Notes: a model not told the origin generated them from the letters alone. DNA of 64,000 bases from Sphagnum compactum (GCA_965153455.1 OZ234501.1:1302001-1366000), one strand, 5' to 3'. Shown: positions 47,101 to 59,616, numbered from the stretch's first letter. Numbers and translations: made by a program.

Positions 47101-48660
47101 AAAATTAGTGAAGACCTACTACCAAAAAATGGTCCTTAAAATCAAGAGCAAATTCAATGAATTCCTGAATATTTTGCTAGCATGACCTGAAATGCAAAGC
47201 ATATCCTTTTGCATGTAGAATAAATGTTGGAGGTCCATGTGTATTAAAACCTACCTTAAAAGTATCACATAAATGAAAGCTTGCCTTAAAATTATTCATC
47301 CATTTAAATATCTCTCTCTCACTACTGACGTTGACAATGTATCATTCATTAGACGCAAACTCAATTGACAATCACCATTAAAGAGTGAACTCCTAACATG
47401 AACACGTCCAGCAAAGGTGATAGGATGGGTTTCCCCATGTCCATAGACAAATGATGTAAACCCACCAAACTTTATGACAACAAAACACAAGAAAAGAGGA
47501 TGGGAGTGAAAAGAAAGAGGGTTTAGGGTCAAATGGTCATAAAGCTCAAAGGCCCGAAAGAAGGGGGTGGGGGGGGGGGGAGGGAACATTTTCCCTTCCA
47601 TTTGAGCTATACCTATTTGGTTTTTCCCGTCACAAATCTGGTCAAGAGCCAAATTTGGCCTCACAAAGAGCTGGCCAAAAGCCCATTTTGAACTACCCAG
47701 ATCTGATGAGAAGCAAAGGCTTGATTGCCAACCCCCAAGCCCCTAGACGTTGCTCGATGCCGAATTTTAACACGTTTCACATTCACTTACCATAAAACAG
47801 CACTACTCAAGAACTGGCAAGTGTAACAAAGGCAATTTATTCATGAATGGGGTCAAAAAGGGGCCAAATAATGGGAGATGGCCAAAAGCGATGCCAATAA
47901 AACTAACTGAAGTGGCAGTTCATAATTAACCCCAGTCCATCAGTTCAAAAAAAATTGCCCTCATCATCTCTGTGTTCCCTATGTGCGAACTCGTAAGTAT
48001 TTGTTTACTTTTTCGCGGGCTTTTGATTTTTCAGCCTTTTACACCTTTCGAATGGGCAACCTCCCATCTAAGATGGCGCCAAAGGGGGGTCTTTTTTGCT
48101 GATTTGGCACAGGTTGATTGGCCCTCACCCTTAAAAATGATTTTTTCCCCTAGGCCATGAAATCCCAAGATACCCCGCACTTTTCCATTGAGTAAATTGC
48201 GTGCCCATTCCAGGGCACACTTACCTACCCAAATTGAATGCGAAACTATTTGAATCCCTTTTCACACACAGCCAGCAAGGGAGGTAGAAACCCAACGACC
48301 TAAAAAAAGCCCATTTGTTCAAACCCAGGTGCCGACTTCTCATTAGTGCTAGTCTGGTGGACTCCTCGATCTGGAGGCGCACAACTTCTTGACGCGTTCT
48401 CATTGGGCGATAAAATTACACAAGAAGCCAAAAAAACAAGTTAAAACAAAAAGTGAAAATCAAAGGAGCTCCCCCCAAAATGAAAAGGGCAACATATGAA
48501 TAAGCTTAAGAAAAAACCTTATGTAGAAGAGTCTCAAGTGCGGGCCAAAAGTACTGAAGTTACCACAAGTGAAAATTGGAAAAACCCACTTATATAGTTC
48601 CAAGTAAAACACACCTTCAAAAACATTCTATCTAATCCACAGTGCAAAGCCTATAATAAC
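44132..48660. other. Long spacer, no recognisable gene
   Basis: AT-rich with A and T tracts. 45240-45540 contains degenerate units of the type GTGGATCATTTTCAATCA. A CA repeat (ACACACACACA) is at about 44796-44806. Open frames at 45757-45999 and 47296-47664 show no domain. A G tract lies at about 47566-47582. Confidence 0.4.
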
Positions 48661-48689
48661 TTTGTAATGATTTTTAAAAATAAAAGCCT

Positions 48690-48965
48690 GAAAGTGCAAG
48701 CTTTAAGAAGTCCCTCCAAAGTGCATGTTTTAAAAAAAAAGTCTAAAAAAATTCAAAGAAGCCCTTCAAGTGTGCCCTCAAGAAAGTTTCAAGGGGGCCC
48801 TTCAAGTGTGCCCAAACAAAGACAATATGTCGGAAAACATTTCAAAGGAGTACCTCAAAGGTGCCTAAACAAAAAAAAAAAGGTCCAAAAAAAGTTTCAA
48901 AGCAGTCCCTCAAGTGTGCCCAAACAAAAAAAAATGCGTGTGAAAAAAAGGTTCAAATCCTGCTT
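48690..48965 (+). repeat. Tandem repeat, roughly 60 bp, four to five copies
   Basis: CCTTCAAGTGTGCCC or CCCTCAAGTGTGCCC followed by AAACAAA and A-rich DNA recurs near 48760, 48798, 48850 and 48907. The 106-codon frame across it repeats SPSSVPK and is a product of the tandem units. Confidence 0.75.
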
Positions 48966-48987
48966 CATCCCCTATTTTAAGGTCTGA

Positions 48988-51400
48988 TCCTCAGTTTCGA
49001 GATTTCACCCCCTTTATGGGGACTTTAGGGATATCTGAAAACCAAGGATGAAACAAAGAAAGGGGATGAGACAGGGTATGGGACGGGGGAGTACTTTCCA
49101 AATAACTTTATTGCAATGAAACATTTTTGTTTTTTGTTTTTTGGGACTCTTCCGTGGTTTTCAAGTCCAGTTGGGCCCTCAAACTTTCGGCTTAAAAATC
49201 AAACTCAGCTAGGCCTCCAAACCCAGGAAGAGCTCAAAATGATTTCTTATATATGAAAAAGAAAAAACTTTTGAAAATTTTGGAACCTTACAGAAATTGA
49301 AGGTCCTTTCCAATTCAAATGAGGATCTTCCATGGGTACAAGGATTATGTTGTGAGGTCCTCCCACTAGGACCTATACCAAAAGCCCTTGGCTCACAAAC
49401 ACTCCCATGCAAGAGCTCATTACCGTGGGCAAAGCCTAAACACCTCAACTCACCCCTCAGAAACCATTGCTTGGACCAGGGCTTCAATATTATCCCTGAC
49501 ATTTGCACCATCATGAAGAAAGAAGGGCATGGGCAGGCGGTGCACTTTGCATGACCCTATAGTGGATGGGCCATCACAGTAGCATTGCCCCAATACCATG
49601 ATGCACCAAGGTGTAGGCACCGCTTGAAAACAAAGGCACTTGTAAGCACTTGCCGAAAGAGCATTTTGCAAGGTTGGTAGTTGTTTGTAAAGCGCTTTGT
49701 AATCCGCTTGGTCTCTCTACTGGGCACGAAGTTCCAAACAGAGGGTACAATAATAATACATACAAACCACTTGCCTCTTTTTGCCTTGACAAAATCACAC
49801 ACATTTCATTCTGTCAGCCCTGGGGTAGAACTAGCTGCTTTTTCTAACATTATTATAGTTATGGGTACCCCACTCCAATTTGGGGCACAATTGTGTGGCC
49901 ATTTGATCAAAACTGGGGACTAAATGAGAAGTCAAGATGAAAACAGTACACAGGAAAATAATTGGTGACCAAACTAGTTTTCTTTCATCTAAATTCGCCG
50001 GTCCTCAGGGGAATTTCAGCCCCAGTTTGGGATTTCCCTTAGCTTTGTCGGATGAAGAACACCCTTATTAGAAACACAAATTCCTTTGCAACCAATGAGA
50101 CGAGGCAACAGGCAGCCAAGAGCCTCAATTTTTTTTGCTTTGGCGAGGGCTGGAGGTTTGGATTCTGATGTTCCCAATGTGTTCCCATCAAGTTCTCAGT
50201 GTGTTCACATTACGTTCCTAATGTGTTCCCGATATGTTCTCAATTAGTTCCAAAGTGGTTCTGCAAATTCTCAATGCGTTTCCCAAGAATGTTCCTGTTC
50301 ACACCACACATGTCCTTTGCCCAAATTTCTATCCTTGTAACCTCTGTAGCTAGACCAAAGGAAATGGCTACATAACTATTCCCTATTTAGGAAGTGTTCA
50401 TTTGGTGAATGTTTCCTTTTTGATGATGGGCCTATCAAAGAGGCTTGATTGGCCCATCACAAAAAGAAAAAAATTCGTTTTGAATGCACCCCTCCAACAG
50501 TGCTTCAAATTTGTGACTTTTAAGGAATTTTAAGGGTCGGTGTAATGACGTCTTGTGACACGTTAGGGACCATCAAATCAGGGACAAATAGGGTCACACA
50601 ATTTGTGACTTTTTTCGCCATTTTTCGAAATTTTTTTTAATGAAATTAACCACATCTGGACCTAGGCACTTCCTAGGTCGCCACTTGTAGCGGCAGTTTT
50701 GTAAAGGTGCTACAGGCCATTTAGGACAGTTGCCATTTAATGGCTAATTAATGCTGGGGATCCTCGCCATTGGACCTGCTTGAGGAATTTGAAAAGAAGA
50801 AAAAAACCTTGCAACCCCACAAAGTTCGACTAGTTAGTAGAACTAACAATAGGGCCCCATGCTCATGGGGGGGGCTGCAATGGCAATAAAGAATTAGAGA
50901 AAGCAAATGGGCAAATGCAAAACCTGGTGAATTGACGAAGAAAGGAAAGTGACGTTTTAGGAATGGGTTTAAATCCTAACTACGTGGTACCTAAACAGAT
51001 TAGGGTAGAGGGAAGAAAAAACACATGCATCCCAAGCAGGTTTTTTTTTCACAAAATAATGTTTCGGTTTTTTGACACCCAAAAAAATTGGGAAATTTTC
51101 GGAAATTTGCGTTTTTAAAGTGTAAATTCGACTAATTTTGCAAAAAAATTGCCAATTTTGTTGATATCACAAAATTGAAGAAAAAACCCTGATCCCAAGT
51201 CTCCAGACGAAATCCCGGGCCAATTCCAGGCTCGATGATTGGGGGCCATGGGAACCCCCCCCCCCCCCCCCCGGCCCGCTCCCTCTCCCGGACCCCATCC
51301 AAAATTTGACCCTACCCGCCAATCTCCGTCTCTTGTTTCTGCCCAACAGCTGGACCAGCTTTAGTTGTGATTGATCACCTAAATTCGTCTTGAATGTCCG
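48988..51400. other. Spacer with a TGTTCCC-rich degenerate repeat
   Basis: Unique AT-rich sequence. At 50175-50290 the words AATGTGTTCCC, AGTGTGTTCAC and ATATGTTCTCA form a degenerate repeat of about 17 bp. A C tract of about 17 lies at 51256-51273. No supported gene. Confidence 0.45.
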
Positions 51401-53119
51401 GAAACGGGCACGTTTCGCACTGAACGTCCCTGACCGTTGCCGGCGACGGCTTCTTGCCCGACGGATTAGAGGCTGATGAACACCTATAGTCGACGACCGA
51501 GAGCAGAACGGTAGTCGATTTTCCGTCCCTAATGCATCGATCGGGGAATATGCGTCTATCGATTCTCTTCATCTGCATATTTCATCCCATGTAATCGTTT
51601 TCACGAAGGGAAACGAAAGGTTTTTGAATTCTCATCTGAATTTGGATGAAATGTAGTTGGATGAGAAAAAAAGACAGACCGGTCGGGGAAGAAGAGAAGC
51701 GGGGGGAAGAAGAGATCAACGCCGCCTCTCTTTTCTCTTCTCTCTCTCTTTCGCAAAGAAACTCACTTCCTCGCTCGTTCTCGAGGCCGTGCATATTCGT
51801 CAGGCAGGCAGCCGCGCCATCGTCGTCTGTGCAGCAACAGCAAGCTCCAGACACTTTGCTGGGTCTTTGTCTGACATTTAGGTACGCATAATCTTCCGGG
51901 GAGTGCTTTCAGCGCTTTACAACAAACACAATAGTTGCTCAAAGGTTCTTGCACGCTGCAACATTGTTGTAGGCTGTTGAAATCATTCGCAGTGTCTTGG
52001 TTTTGTTTTCTCTTTTGCTCTGTGTTTGTGTTTCCTCTTGCTTGTCGGCTCCTTTTTTTTTGGCCTCTTCCGGTGCAACCACAAGCTCTGTGTTCATTCG
52101 CACTTTGTGAAAAAAGTGAGGGAAATGTGACATCTTCTGTGAAGTGGTGGTTAAGGGTGGCAAAGCTGCTGCACCTGCTCCTGTTCCAGCTCCTGCACCA
52201 GCAAAAAAAGCCCCTGCACTTGCTCCAAGCAGTTCTGAGGCTCCAACATCTATGCTCGGAGTGCCAGCACCAGCTCCTTCTCCTGGTCCATCTGTAAATA
52301 ATTATTTTAGGACGAAACCTTTGGTTTATTCTGTTGCCAGTGAAGCATGAAGCATTTCTCTACTTGATTGTTGGTGGAAAGCTTTTTCCACGGTGGTTGG
52401 TTCAGGGATGATATCACCAATAAGTCTTGCTTTTGTTTGACTGTGGGATGATCAACAGAAGGGTGTTGGAGGTCTTTCTTCTACTCCTGCACGGACAGCA
52501 ATCTTTATCCTGTTAGTGCTTGTGGTGCTTGGTATATAAGCACACAAAACAGGTTCATGGGTACCAGAAGAAGCTTTGTGAGAGCTATCCAGCTTTTCAT
52601 GTACAATTGATGATCAAGCCAATTTGTGTATGGGCAGTAGCAACCTGACAAGAAGTCTTGCCCTATTCAACTAGATGCTTGAGCACCGTAGAGACAGTGT
52701 TGTTGTGATGATGCCCTGCTCTCTGACTTTCATCTTGCAAAATGATCACAAGAGTAGATTGTGACAAAAAGTATCAACCAGATATGTGCGGAAATAAGCA
52801 GGAGAAAATAGAAAGAGTTTGCAGCTTGTCTTCCTGCGAGGGACGTCTTATCTAGGTCTGGCTCCACTATGTTTATGTACAGTGCTAGCTGCCCCCCCGC
52901 CCTTAAAGCTTGTGTTTTCACCTTTGTTGCAGTCTTCAACACTTTTCTGTGGGGTCAGAGGTTGCAGTTCTTGGACCAACTGATTTCGAAACTTATCACC
53001 TGTAGTCATTCTTTCCTTTTGTTGGTAGAGACCATATCTAATCTTCTTCCACAAGGAGAAGGTGCCTTGCAATATTAGGCTGAACAGGTATTAACAGTTC
53101 ATATGTTTGTCTGCTACAG
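51401..53119. other. Promoter-like CT tract and Ala/Pro-rich fragment upstream of ARIA-like exons
   Basis: A CT-rich leader-like tract (51725-51760) is followed by a plausible donor at 51891 (CATTTAG then GTACGC). At 52150-52335 the plus strand encodes KAAAPAPVPAPAPAKKAPA and VPAPAPSPGPS, a composition like arabinogalactan-protein or other Pro/Ala linkers. It has no signal peptide in frame, so I do not call a gene. The rest is unassigned. Confidence 0.35.
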
Positions 53120-53290
53120 CCAGAACATCAGCGAATGATTGCAGATGCTGGAGCCCTTCCATTTCTTGTGGGATTGTTATGGAGACAGGGCAATAGCTCT
53201 AACCATCGGATTGCAAATGGCGTGGTGCGTCGAGCAGCAAATGCTATAACAAATCTTGCACATGAGAATGCACATATCAAAACTCGTGAG
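53120..53290 (+). pseudogene. ARIA-like ARM-repeat exon fragment
   Basis: After acceptor CTGCTACAG the frame reads PEHQRMIADAGALPFLVGLL, then RRAANAITNLAHENAHIKTR, and ends GAG followed by donor GTACGG. This matches the first ARM repeats of the plant ARM/BTB protein ARIA (abscisic-acid signalling partner in Arabidopsis) closely, including NAITNLAHEN and IKTR. The frame is open for all 57 codons with good splice signals, so the exon itself looks intact. The neighbouring exons expected for the gene are absent, so this is a partial copy. Confidence 0.75.
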
Positions 53291-53348
53291 GTACGGAACG
53301 TTTTTAGATTTCCTTGTCAGACACATGAACCTGCATATATATGAACCC

Positions 53349-53444
53349 CAACGTGGGGCGGTCCGACCTCTGATAAGGATGCTTGAAGCTTCAGATCCTC
53401 AATTTCGTGAAACGGCAGCATTTGCTTTGGGTCGTCTAGCTCGG
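53349..53444 (+). pseudogene. ARIA-like later ARM exon fragment
   Basis: Reads QRGAVRPLIRMLEASDPQF and TAAFALGRLAR, then GTTCTG as a possible donor. In ARIA this segment lies several ARM repeats (over 150 residues) after the IKTR segment, yet here it begins only about 60 bp downstream. The intervening exons and introns have been lost, and the upstream acceptor side is not intact. It is therefore a rearranged gene fragment. Confidence 0.7.
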
Positions 53445-53805
53445 GTTCTGATAGCTGTAGCCCTGGTTTAGGTATTTGGATCGCATCAGTGAGTGTGGAC
53501 GATCTATGATCATGGCGTGTGCTGCTGCGGGGGTTCCTCAAGGTTTACCTTCTCATCTCCGGGAGTATTATGTCGTAGTTAGTTGTAGATGCTCAGGGAA
53601 TTTTTAGTGTGCAATCTGATCGTATTGGTAAAGCAGCTGTCGGCATCCCTCCTCGGGGTTGCGGGATCATGGACCACGATGCGGTTGCTTTTGGATGACC
53701 GATAATCTGATCTGTGTAGCTTTCTGTTTTTGGCAGGGGGGGAAGAGGAGGGAGAGGAGAAATATTTAACGAGTCGCTCGCAAAGGGAGCTTGCCTCAGT
53801 CGCTC

Positions 53806-53858
53806 GCGGTCCGACCTCTGACAAGGATGCTTGAAGCTTCAGATCTTCGACTTCGTGA
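53806..53858 (+). pseudogene. Second copy of the ARIA-like fragment, about 53 bp
   Basis: VRPLTRMLEASDLRLRDE repeats the segment at 53358-53410 with a few changes. It is joined directly at its 3' side to the decayed transposase (minus strand). Such a short duplicate fused to a transposon end suggests filler DNA from break repair or gene-fragment capture. Confidence 0.65.
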
Positions 53859-54873
53859 TGAAGATGATACAATTGTTGTAATTTATTTTTTGTCTTTTAT
53901 CCCTATAATTTGTATGTGTTAAATTCAATCCCATGTTCAATCCCCTATAAAAGGTACAAGGTGAACTCCAATTTGATATGTGTTGACAACCAAACATGGA
54001 GGTATGTTGTACATATTGACAAGGTAACCAACTCAATGTGCCATGGATGTCCTTTCTTGCTCCCATGTTGATGGTAGTTCCCCTGCTATTGTTGTGGTTG
54101 TTTAGCAAGACCAATTCAAGTGTTTCCTCACGACATCTCTCATCCATTTAAAAATAACTTTAAAATCTCATCACTTTGTAAAATCCTTTAAAAGTTCAAG
54201 TGATTTACTTTCAAAGATCCCTATAATGATTGGTTGAACAATAGGTGCAAAAAGACCTTATTCAACAACATTCATGTTTTTCAAACAAGATAATAAACTC
54301 ATCTTTCAATTTTGGTCATATTTCAAGAATTGAAAAGTCTTTTTTTGCAACAATGGAAGCTGTCCTTTTCTCTACAACAATTTTCATATGTGGTTTTAAC
54401 TCCCTTCTTGGGGTCAACCACTCATACAAAGACCCTCTAGTCAACTTTTCATATGGACCATTAACTTCTCCTAGCTTTCTATGAAATGTCTTTAGGTAGT
54501 GGATAACACTTATGACATCACCATGTTTTTTCACGGTTGCAAGAATCAAAGGCCAAAGGTGTGCTATAAACCAATTTGTGTAGACACCTCTTTTCCTTTT
54601 CTTCGTTGATTTTGAATTGTTTGCATCATTAATGGTCTCGTTCTTGATTTCCCTCTTTGAAATCAATGTTGTTTCCATTGGTTTTTGTGGCCTTCTAACA
54701 AGTTTCTTGAAAGGTGGGATTGTTATTTCCGTCTCTTGAATTTGTGATTGTATGTCCTTCAAAAGGGCATGGACTTCTTGTGCTACAACTAGCAACCTCT
54801 CCTTTTTGTCCACTTTACAAAACATAGAATCTATCATTCTTTTCTTGTTTTGTTGTTGCCATTTCCTTTGCAC
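53855..54873 (-). mobile_element. Decayed DDE-type DNA transposase
   Basis: The 5' part is open for 185 codons (54873-54316) and contains a basic stretch (STKKRKRG) and a helix-turn-helix-like segment (HGDVISVIHYLK, LTRGSLYEWLTPRRELKP). Downstream, across stops and frame changes, the minus strand reads FKWMRDVVRKHLNWS, ELPSTWEQERTSM and IPPCLVVNTYQIGVHLVP, then IVSSSS. That order matches a DDE transposase family common in plants and fungi. In that family the motif is normally NTDQTG-like, so the first catalytic Asp is replaced by Tyr here. The remaining catalytic residues are missing because the copy ends at the ARIA-like fragment. No terminal inverted repeats were found. Confidence 0.6.
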
Positions 54874-57800
54874 ATGTATGATACCTACCTATCTCAAACC
54901 TACATTAAGATGTACATGGTATCTTTAAGATGCAAGTATGATGATTTTTACATTATGGACACATTTTAGAGAAATGTGCAAGTTCAGGTATGTACGTGTT
55001 AATGAGTAGAAATATTTATATTATTTAGTTCCGTAGGCCTCCTAATGACTACTAGTTACTAGTTGTAAATTTACTATTCTTTACCCAAGGGTGAAGCTAG
55101 TGGGATTAGGTAGCTTAGGTTAATGAGTGGTTGGGGGTAATCCCCCTAATCATTTAAGAGATTTCTAGGAAGGGATTAGGATAAAGCCTTATTTTCTAGG
55201 GGTCAATGTGGACCTTGTGTGTGGTACGTGGGAGAAGGGGGATAGAAGAAGTGGGAGAGGATGAAAGAATTCATTAGAAATTTTTTGTGGGATATGGAAA
55301 ACTTTTTTGTTTTGAAAGTGGGGGGAGGAATGGAGAACGATGTATGTACTTGGTATGTGATTTTAATGGAAGATGGTTGAAGGATTTGAGTCCCTTGTGT
55401 TGCATTGTTATTGTACAAAGTGTGGAAGGTAAAGTAGGGCATGTTATGTAAGTAGGATACTTTTTGGAGTTGGTATCTTTGCATTTTTTTTAAGACATAG
55501 TAATGGGGTTAACCATGGGTAACCTTTAGAGCACCAAGTTATTGGTTACCACAAGAGGGTAACAACCAGTCCTTGGTGGTGGGAATTAGAGAGGGAACAT
55601 ACTAGCAAGTTACCCTTTGCAGGCTAGAAGGTACTGTTGTAAGCAAAAGGTAAAAATTCAAAGGGAAAATAATTAGTTGCAAAAGGTACAAAACAAAAGA
55701 AGGACTTTTCAAGGGTTGAAGGTGGCAAGCAAAGCCACCAAAAACTCAACATGCAAGGAAAATGAGGGACCATAGTGGTAGAAGTGTTTGAAAACCCGTT
55801 AGGTGATACCTTGGGGGTGTTGAGGGTACTACAAAATTAGGGAGAGTAACTATTCCTAGGTTCTTTCCCCCTTTCTCTTATTGTTCCCGTCATTCAATGT
55901 TGTAGTATTTATTTTTTGATTTATGAATTTGTAATTTAAATTTTAACTACAAATGCATTAAAAATATAAATGTTCAATTTAATGACTCCATATTTTGGTA
56001 TAATTATTCGATTTTTTTTCAAAACCAACATATATATATATATATTTGAATATTTCCATCAAGAATATTTTTTTCATGTGTTTGGATTTAATATGTCAAA
56101 TGTTTTTAAGCTGACAAACATTTTTGTAACCTCACCAATTTCACATTTTAATTATACATATTTTTGAAATGATCATAATTCATGTTAAAAGTATCACCAT
56201 AAAAAATATCAAATTTTAAATGATTATATTGAAGTATATAATGTTGTCTTGTTGTTCAATTTCATAAAATTTTAACATTTTTTTGTGCAATGTCTGATTT
56301 CTTTTGCATCAAACATATAATTTTGTGTAAAAAGAACTTTTGCATGATTTTTTTTAAAGGTTTTTTTTGGTCTTTTTTCCTCTAGTTTGGTGTTATGTTT
56401 TCTGTTTTGTGGTGAAAATGTAATTAATTTTTTATTTTGTTTTATAGAATTCCACGTTGCTCATTCTTTTCATGGATAAGTTTCATGGATCCATGTTAAA
56501 AATCCGTTTTCTAGAAAAGCGTTCATCCGAAATGTTGTGAATTTAATTTGCAAAAGTTTTGAGTTCTTAATAATAAGATCGGAAAGAAGAAAAAGGCAAA
56601 AAAAAACATTTACATCATACATTTAGTAGTAAGGCTGCAATCAACAAATTAAAATCTTTAGTGCATAAATTCTTTTTTAGTTTCAAATTCAAGGAAATTA
56701 TTCAAAGGATTTTTCATTTTCCTACTGGGCTTTTCATTTTTCATTGGATTATTCTTTAGATCTTGATGGATCATTCTTCACTAGATTTTTGTTTAGATTC
56801 TAATTTGTTATTTTTAATGGGTTTTTCTTTCATTTTGAAGGTTTCATTCTTTTATGACTTATTTAAATTATGATGCAAGAACATTGGAATTCTTTGTCTC
56901 TAAAGAAGATGAGTGAAATCTTTATTCTACAATGCTAAAATCATTTGAAAGAATGAACATGTTTTTTCTTTGAATGTTTACCTATGTACTTTTGGTGTAG
57001 ACTTTAAAGGTGAGTTGTGAGCAGATGAGAACTAGCAAGTGGTGACAAAAAATTTAAGAACGATCTACAGAATCTAAAAGGTTTAGGAATTTACATTGAT
57101 TACAAGCACCAAAACCAGAAGAAAATTCCAAGAAAAAGACATCCATCATGATCTTCATGATCTCATGTGATTTGGAGGTGCCAGACTAGAGTTGGATGAC
57201 TAATCTGCATCACTGGGTTATGGAAGTTCACCGACTCTCTTGGGGTTGTTGCAGATGAATAGACCAATGCCAGCGTCAATGATGATCAGAGAGAAGAAAA
57301 AGCTGCACCCACCGATGATCACTAGTTAGCTACTACTGCCAACTTTGTTACAATTACACCGAAAGATCTTTGGAGCCTTTTCCTTGTGTTGATCCATGTC
57401 TATGTACTGCAAGATTTCAAACTTCTGTTGGTTTAAGCAGCTGATCACCACCACGGAGCTGGGAAACCAACCAGCAATTGAAGGAGAAATAAATAAAGAC
57501 TGTAATTCAATCTTAGTTTGACTTTCTTGAAGTCTAGCTGTTGCAATAGAGCAACAGTAAGCACCACACAATTGGCTGCAGCAGATTTTCTTCACTCACC
57601 ATGATCCCAAATAGCTTGCTTGTTGAATTAAAAGAATACTTCATCATGAATACTAGGAGCAACAAGACAAAGGGTTGAGAGTTTTATCAAAAGTGTCGCA
57701 TTCAAAAAATGAGCATATGCATTGAGCTCATAAACAAATTCTTAAACCCTTTGGACTTCCATTAGTTTTTGTAGATACAAAACACCATAAGACATATAAC

Positions 57801-58400
57801 TGTTTTTAAATGTAACAACCTAAGAAGTTGAAAGCTTTTTGTGAACAATATGGAACACCAAAGGATTCCTCTGCACTAGCTCGAACGTTTACGAGTGACA
57901 GTAGCAATGCAAGTGTGTCCATTCGCAAAAATCTACCACCCATTACCTTAAGAAACTTAACCCTCTCTCTACATCATCTCCTTATAGGTGCTGTTATGTT
58001 TGCTACATCCCCAAGGAGTTTCAGAAAGATAGTACATGCAGAAAGGGTTGGAGTCACAATACCCAATCTTGTTAGGGTCTTTAGCAAAGTAGGTTTAACT
58101 AGGGGACAAGGTTGACACCTTATCACTTCACATAAAGAATTACCCTCCCTATCTTACTTTGCTACAACTACTCAAGTAAGAAATAACATGTCGTACCAAA
58201 AATAAGGAAGATATGGGTTTGTTATCCACAACCCAACCTACCTTCCTATAAGTAATTTCAATTAGGAAATAAGGAACAAAACATAGTTGACCTAGGTCAA
58301 CCTAGGGTGGCCAAAACTAATTCAAAGTTAAAAGTTTTGAGCTTTATAATTTTGTGTTAAATGTAATTAGTATAAAATAATGTGGTAATACAATGATGAA
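54874..58400. other. AT-rich spacer with unassigned frames
   Basis: Mostly A/T-rich. A minus-strand frame at 57326-57595 (QQKFEILQYIDMDQHKEKAP) and a plus-strand frame at 57828-58115 are more balanced, but I do not recognise either and cannot support splice sites. A (TA)n run is at about 56031-56044. Confidence 0.35.
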
Positions 58401-58437
58401 GACTTGAACCCCAAAGTGAAGGTGAGGGGTTCAAGTC
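58401..58437. repeat. 12-bp perfect inverted repeat with B-box-like arm
   Basis: GACTTGAACCCC (58401-58412) and GGGGTTCAAGTC (58426-58437) are exact reverse complements around a 13-base loop. GGTTCAAGTCC resembles the pol III B box, but no cloverleaf can be drawn, so it is not called a tRNA. It could be a decayed tRNA-derived SINE part. Confidence 0.7.
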
Positions 58438-58520
58438 CTCATTCTTGCAACTTATGATACTTAGGCCACTTAGCTTAGGTTAGGTAGCCTAATCTAGGCT
58501 TCTTGGGTTAAGAGTCCAAT

Positions 58521-58790
58521 GTTTTTTTTAATTTAAGCTACATAACCTAAGCTAGATTGCCTAGGTTGTCTAACATAGGTAGTTAGTTAGTTTTTAATTT
58601 AAGTTACATAACCTAAGCTAGATTGCCTAGGTTGCCTAGCATAGGTAGTTAGTTAGTTTTAAATTTAAACTACATAACCTAAGCTAGATTGCTTAGGTTG
58701 CCTAGCATAGGTAGTTAGTTAGTTTTTAATTTAAGCTACATAACCTAAGCTAAATTGCCTAGGTTGTTTAGCATAGGCAATTAGCCTAAC
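58521..58790 (+). repeat. 66-bp tandem repeat, four copies
   Basis: The unit contains CTACATAACCTAAGCTAGAT, TGCCTAGGTTG and CATAGGTAGTTAGTTAG. Equivalent bases lie at 58537, 58603, 58669 and 58735, an exact 66-bp period. The copies differ at only a few positions. The sequence beyond 58790 keeps the same words in degenerate form to about 58880. Confidence 0.9.
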
Positions 58791-58880
58791 TAGGTTAAGC
58801 TAGATTAACTTTTGGTTAAGCGAACTAGGTTATGTTGTTTAGCCTAACTAGGTTGACTTTTGACTATGCTAACTACATGG

Positions 58881-59616
58881 GATAAACTAAGTTGATTTTG
58901 GGTCATGTGTAATGACTCATAACATGTTTATAAATTTTTAACACATGTCATCTATCCATCAAGGCATCTTTTTTGCAACACTTAGTTGAATAAAATAATT
59001 AAGTTGAGATGGCATGCACTTTACATGTCATACCAAGGTTAATGAAGACATGGAATTTCATTATTATGAATGATAATAAATCTTTAATCGTTCAAATTAA
59101 GTCCTAGGTTAAGATTATTTGAATAGTATAAGGTTTGGTTTAGGATTATCTAAACATTGTAAGTCATGGTCGATTATTACTAACTTGGTGTAAGTTTTAT
59201 TGAAGTACTATAAGTCATGTTTTAGGACTATCTAAGCACTATAAATCATGAGTTAGGACTCTTTAAGTATTGTAAGTTACATGATTTAAACACTTATAAT
59301 AAATAATGGTAGCACTTACATTGACTCCTAATTTACTTTGAAGGTGTTCAATATAAATGTTGTGAATATTGGTTTATAACAATTTAAGTTCATAAAGTAT
59401 TGTAAGTACATGCCAACATATTAAATCCTTGAATTGATTATCTAGTACCTTGTAGATGTTTATATAAATGGGTATTGGATTGCATAAGATGTTTCTCACA
59501 ACGCAAAATATTTGCATTGTGAAGGTTTCAACAAGGGGCCCTACTAAGGAAATGAATGTTGAAATAATTCAAACATTAGGTTAAACATGTGAAAGGCATC
59601 ACAGATAAAACACTGA
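58881..59616. other. AT-rich spacer
   Basis: No gene or RNA recognised. AAGTCATG...TTAGGA phrases recur loosely at 59160-59280. Confidence 0.4.

Noticed and set aside
48667-48987. 106-codon Lys/Ser-rich frame
   Set aside because: It is generated by the tandem repeat at 48690-48965.
51256-51273. Poly-C and poly-G tracts here and at 38297, 42775, 47566, 61026 and 63624
   Set aside because: Frequent homopolymer runs in spacer DNA; no association with a gene or repeat boundary that I could establish.
58401-58437. tRNA gene
   Set aside because: Only a B-box-like arm is present; no acceptor stem, D arm or anticodon arm can be drawn.
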